Source: Armatimonadota bacterium
GTDB lineage: Bacteria > Armatimonadota > Zipacnadia > UBA1398 > JAKPQA01
Assembly: GCA_029547025.1 (NCBI GenBank)
Contig: JAKPQA010000146.1
Span: 1 to 32,132, forward strand
DNA length: 32,132 nt
Direction: 5' to 3'
In this document: positions 29,659 to 32,132 of the stretch, in pieces
Numbering within the stretch: the stretch's first letter is position 1
How the letters are laid out: every line of letters begins with the position of its first letter
Translations under genes and position numbers: made by a program
Notes under the pieces: model-generated
Database searches by the model: none
Told to the model about the DNA's origin: nothing
The model's input: only the letters and a program-made list of their open reading frames with translations

Positions 29659-30774
29659 CTACGGCGGCCCGGCCTCCTGGAACGGGGCCGGCGGTGCCCC
29701 GCAATGCTGCCGGATGCGGTCCATCATGTGCCAGAAGGGCCGGTAGTGGCAGATGGGTGGCAGACCGTGGTCGATGCTCGGCAGATAGCCGCCGCTCCGC
29801 ACCAGTGGCGGAACCTTCGCGTCCACCTCAGCAATGGCCATAGCCGGGTCCGGGTCCACCGTGGCGTGCTTGTCGATCCCACCGCAGATGATGAATCGGG
29901 GCAGCTCCGCCCGGATCCGTAGCACGTCGGAGCCGCCGTGTGTCGGCTCGAAGGCGTGGCACATGTTCACACCCGAGCGCCACAGGCAGTGGACGAACTC
30001 CGTGATATCGCCATCGCAGTCCACATCGACCACGGCCGCGCCGATGCGGCGGGCGAAGTCGGCAACCTCGCGGTAGTAGGGTGCGCAGAACTCGTCGAAG
30101 GCCGCCGGCGAAATGAGCATGCCACTGCGGTAGCACATGTCCTCCCAGCCGATGATGGCGTCCACCTGCACCTTCCGTGCCACCTCCCATGCCTGATCCA
30201 GGAACAGGTCGGTGAACGCGCGGCTCATCTCGTGGAGCAGCTTCGGGTCGTCGTGCATGAGGTAGGATATGCGGTCGAGCCCGAACCAGCTCCGATAGAC
30301 TCCAAAGTAGCTCGGGCAACTGATGGCCAGCGGTTGCTCGGGCTGCTCGGCCGGGACCTCGGGCCTCGGACGGTCAGGATGCGCCGGGTCGAGCCGCGGC
30401 CGCATGTGCTCCTCGAAGTCGCGGCGATCCTCGAACATGTAGGTCCGGAACTCAGGCATGGTGTACAGATCCCAGTTGTTGGCCAGTTCGCGCGTGGTCG
30501 CCTTGTGCTGGCGGATCAGCACATAGCCGTCGCCCAGATCCTCGGTCTCGACGGGAAAGTCAGGAACGAACCCCGTGTGAAGTCCGACTCCCGCATAACC
30601 TTCGGCACCAAAGAACTCGACGATCGAATCGTAGTCACTCGGGTAGCCCTCTTCGGCGACCCACCGCTCGACCGTCTCCTTGTGGGCGATGCCGATGCCC
30701 GGCGGGTACCAGTAGGGCACGTAGTCGGGTGTCTCGAAGTGGACGATCGACAGAAACCGTTCGCGCGTCGTCAT
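29659..30774 (-). CDS. Second uroporphyrinogen decarboxylase-like protein
   Basis: Predicted URO-D-superfamily TIM barrel of 371 residues, cytoplasmic. It opens MTTRERFLSIVHFETPDYVP and shares GGIDK (298-302) and GGYLPSIDHGLPP with the protein at 26316-27581, but the two are otherwise diverged and this one lacks about 50 residues. It is rich in cysteine and histidine in the barrel (EDMCYRSGM, VNMCHAFEPTH), which would suit a metal-bound thiol substrate as in MtaA-like methyl transferases; this is inference. Its ATG overlaps the stop of the formate/nitrite channel gene in an ATGA arrangement, so translation is probably coupled. gaagggg lies about 8 nt upstream of the start. Substrate unknown. 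Confidence 0.88.
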   Translation of the reverse strand: MTTRERFLSIVHFETPDYVPYWYPPGIGIAHKETVERWVAEEGYPSDYDSIVEFFGAEGYAGVGLHTGFVPDFPVETEDLGDGYVLIRQHKATTRELANNWDLYTMPEFRTYMFEDRRDFEEHMRPRLDPAHPDRPRPEVPAEQPEQPLAISCPSYFGVYRSWFGLDRISYLMHDDPKLLHEMSRAFTDLFLDQAWEVARKVQVDAIIGWEDMCYRSGMLISPAAFDEFCAPYYREVADFARRIGAAVVDVDCDGDITEFVHCLWRSGVNMCHAFEPTHGGSDVLRIRAELPRFIICGGIDKHATVDPDPAMAIAEVDAKVPPLVRSGGYLPSIDHGLPPICHYRPFWHMMDRIRQHCGAPPAPFQEAGPP

Positions 30775-31652
30775 CGGCGCGGCCCCTTCTCTTGTGTCGT
30801 GCCCTCGCCTCTACCATAGATCAGCCAGTACACCCCGGCCACGAACCCGGCACCCCCGACGATGTTCCCCAGAGTCACGGGCAGCAGATTGGCCCCGGCG
30901 AAGTTCGCCCAGGTCAGGTCGGCAAACTGCCCGGGTGACGCGCCGGCCGTGGCCCAGAAAGCCGCCGGGCCCCCGTGCTTGATGAACAGGGCCACGGGGA
31001 TGAAGTACATGTTCGCCACGCTGTGCTCGAAGCCACATGTCACGAACGCGGTGATGGGAAACAGAATCGCCAGAATCTTGTCACCTGTGGTGCGGCAGGA
31101 ATACGTCATCCACACGGCGAGGCAGACAAGGGCATTGCACAGCACTCCACGCGAGAGGGCCACCGTGAACGGGAGTCCGCACTTGGCGCTGGCCGTGGTC
31201 AGCGCCTGGAGCCCGACAGCTCCGTCGGCCATCGTGTGCTGCTGAGCCAGATAGACCAGATAGGCCACAGCCACCGAGCCCACCAGGTTCCCGACGTACA
31301 CAACGATCCAGTTCCGAATGAGTAACACGAAGGGTAGCCGACGGTCGGCCCAGCCCATGACCAGGAACATGTTCCCCGTGAACAGCTCGGCCCCGCCGAC
31401 CACAACCAGAATCAGGCCCAGACAGAATGCGAGGCCGCCGAGGACTCGAGCCGCCCCAAAGGGGACGATGCCATTGGCCCCCGTCATCGCCGTGGTGTAC
31501 AGGGCGGCCCCCATGGCGATGTAAGCACCCGCGAGGACCGACAGCAGCACCATGGGCCCGAAGGGCAAATGGGCCTTGTTGACACCCACTTCCGCCGCGC
31601 GCCGAGCCATCTCCGGCGGAGGGAAGGAGTCGATGGACGAGGGGCTGGTCAT
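30771..31652 (-). CDS. Formate/nitrite transporter family channel
   Basis: Predicted FNT-family pentameric channel, 293 residues with six membrane segments, conducting formate, nitrite, hydrosulfide or a similar small acid. VGGAELFTGNMF (85-96) is the FNT signature in the second re-entrant half-helix. TCGFEHSVANMYFIP (205-219) carries the conserved central histidine H210 that gates and protonates the anion. ATG 31652 has GGAGG 5 nt upstream, inside the perfect palindrome GGAGGCCTCC. The longer frame to 31856 is arginine/proline-rich and unsupported. The stop overlaps the start of the URO-D-like gene by 4 nt. FocA, NirC and HSC types cannot be told apart from the motif alone. Confidence 0.93.
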   Translation of the reverse strand: MTSPSSIDSFPPPEMARRAAEVGVNKAHLPFGPMVLLSVLAGAYIAMGAALYTTAMTGANGIVPFGAARVLGGLAFCLGLILVVVGGAELFTGNMFLVMGWADRRLPFVLLIRNWIVVYVGNLVGSVAVAYLVYLAQQHTMADGAVGLQALTTASAKCGLPFTVALSRGVLCNALVCLAVWMTYSCRTTGDKILAILFPITAFVTCGFEHSVANMYFIPVALFIKHGGPAAFWATAGASPGQFADLTWANFAGANLLPVTLGNIVGGAGFVAGVYWLIYGRGEGTTQEKGPRR

Positions 31653-31823
31653 GGAGGCCTCCGGGCGCCTGAGGCATGGCGGCATCGCGCGGCGCCGCCT
31701 TCGTGTACCGCAGCGGCGCACCTTTGGCAAGGGGCAACTCGAGGCACTAAGCAGCGCAGACGGCGGATACGGCCTGCCGCGGGCGCAAGTCCGAGGTGTC
31801 GGCCTGGGCGCGTGACCATGGGG

Positions 31824-31861
31824 CGGAAACCGCTGACAGTCACGAATGGTTCGCACCTAAG
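31824..31861. repeat. 38-nt direct repeat, copy 1
   Basis: Shares the core GACAGTCACGAATGG and the end CGCACCTAAG with the copy at 31960-31997. Function unknown. Confidence 0.7.
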
Positions 31862-31959
31862 GCCTGGGCCCGCCCGGGGACCTACGACACGCATCAGGCA
31901 AGGGTGTCATCCTGAGCGCGTCTACGGGCGGTGCCCGCAGGCTGAGGTCAGCACTCGGC

Positions 31960-31997
31960 CGAAAACCGCCGACAGTCACGAATGGCACGCACCTAAG
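31960..31997. repeat. 38-nt direct repeat, copy 2
   Basis: Same orientation as the copy at 31824-31861, 136 bp downstream. The 98 bp between them does not repeat within the window. Confidence 0.7.
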
Positions 31998-32030
31998 CCC
32001 AATGCCAGAGGCGTATGTCGCATCACCTCT

Positions 32031-32102
32031 GTAGCCGGGGCTTTAGCCTCGGCTCACAATGGCCTGTAGAGCCACTTCGCGCGAGGCTGAAGCCTCGCCT
32101 AC
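32031..32102. repeat. Solitary REP pair (BIME-like)
   Basis: GTAG (32031-32034) precedes palindrome CCGGGGCTTTAGCCTCGG (32035-32052), then a 28-nt spacer, palindrome GCGAGGCTGAAGCCTCGC (32081-32098) and CTAC (32099-32102). Read on the minus strand it has the same order as the array at 24118-24440. It shows that the REP family is dispersed away from the RAYT gene. Confidence 0.85.
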
Positions 32103-32132
32103 GGTTGGGTGTGCGTGGGTGCCGACCCTAAG

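Larger units (their letters stand above)
31653..32132. other. Repeat-rich non-coding end of the window
   Basis: No supported gene. It contains a 38-nt imperfect direct repeat (31824-31861 and 31960-31997, four or five mismatches, 136 bp apart) and one REP pair at 32031-32102. The intervening part includes TGTCATCCTGAGCG (31907-31920), which resembles a short motif often seen between genes in bacterial genomes. Long frames here are GC-driven. Confidence 0.55.

Overview
The window is a GC-rich, gene-dense piece of bacterial chromosome. The best phylum clue is the pseudopilin at 12084-12857. Its N-terminus runs from a type IV prepilin cleavage site through a phenylalanine-proline-valine-phenylalanine core to a Ser-Cys-Leu-Ser-Asn-Leu-Lys segment, and its C-terminus carries an H-N-G-G...F-A-D-G-H motif. 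From memory this style is typical of Armatimonadota and also occurs in Planctomycetota and Hydrogenedentota-like lineages. Tat-exported Gfo/Idh/MocA proteins, HzsA-related cytochromes, uroporphyrinogen-decarboxylase-like (URO-D-like) proteins and ceramidase-like proteins point to the same group of environmental polymer degraders. I cannot fix the phylum without marker genes. No rRNA, tRNA or CRISPR array was found.

Layout. 1-11173 (plus strand) is a carbohydrate-oriented block: a Tat-exported oxidoreductase, a GH16 hydrolase, an alpha/beta hydrolase plus GNAT acetyltransferase behind a sigma70-like promoter, a small unknown protein, then two exported proteins 8 bp apart (a 1372-residue LamG/multidomain protein and an 805-residue clan GH-A-like hydrolase). 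11137-19755 is entirely minus strand: DinB-like protein, ceramidase-like protein, thioredoxin-fold protein, a lipoprotein with three Ig-like repeats and a beta-propeller, then a LacI regulator, pseudopilin, small lipoprotein and SIS-domain isomerase. The LacI gene has a promoter with an 18-bp perfect palindrome over its predicted start point, so it probably controls itself and perhaps the genes after it. 20226-24092 is one very large exported protein combining an amidotransferase-like domain, an HzsA-like propeller with two CxxCH haem motifs, and a formylglycine-generating-enzyme-like domain without the catalytic cysteines.

24118-25070 is a REP/RAYT module: GTAG-tagged palindromes in inverted pairs, in 109-bp tandem units, flank a Y1 transposase whose stop codon lies inside one palindrome. 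A solitary pair of the same family lies at 32031-32102. 25121-31652 holds an S1/P1 nuclease, a URO-D-like protein with a two-domain esterase, and, on the other strand, a formate/nitrite channel whose stop codon overlaps the start of a second URO-D-like protein.

Function as a whole is inferred: secreted enzymes cleave and deacylate glycans or glycosides, lipid-like and nucleic-acid polymers are also attacked, and sugar-responsive repression controls part of the set. The most unusual items are the HzsA-like/FGE-like fusion, the REP/RAYT module, and the coupling of a formate/nitrite channel to a URO-D-like protein.
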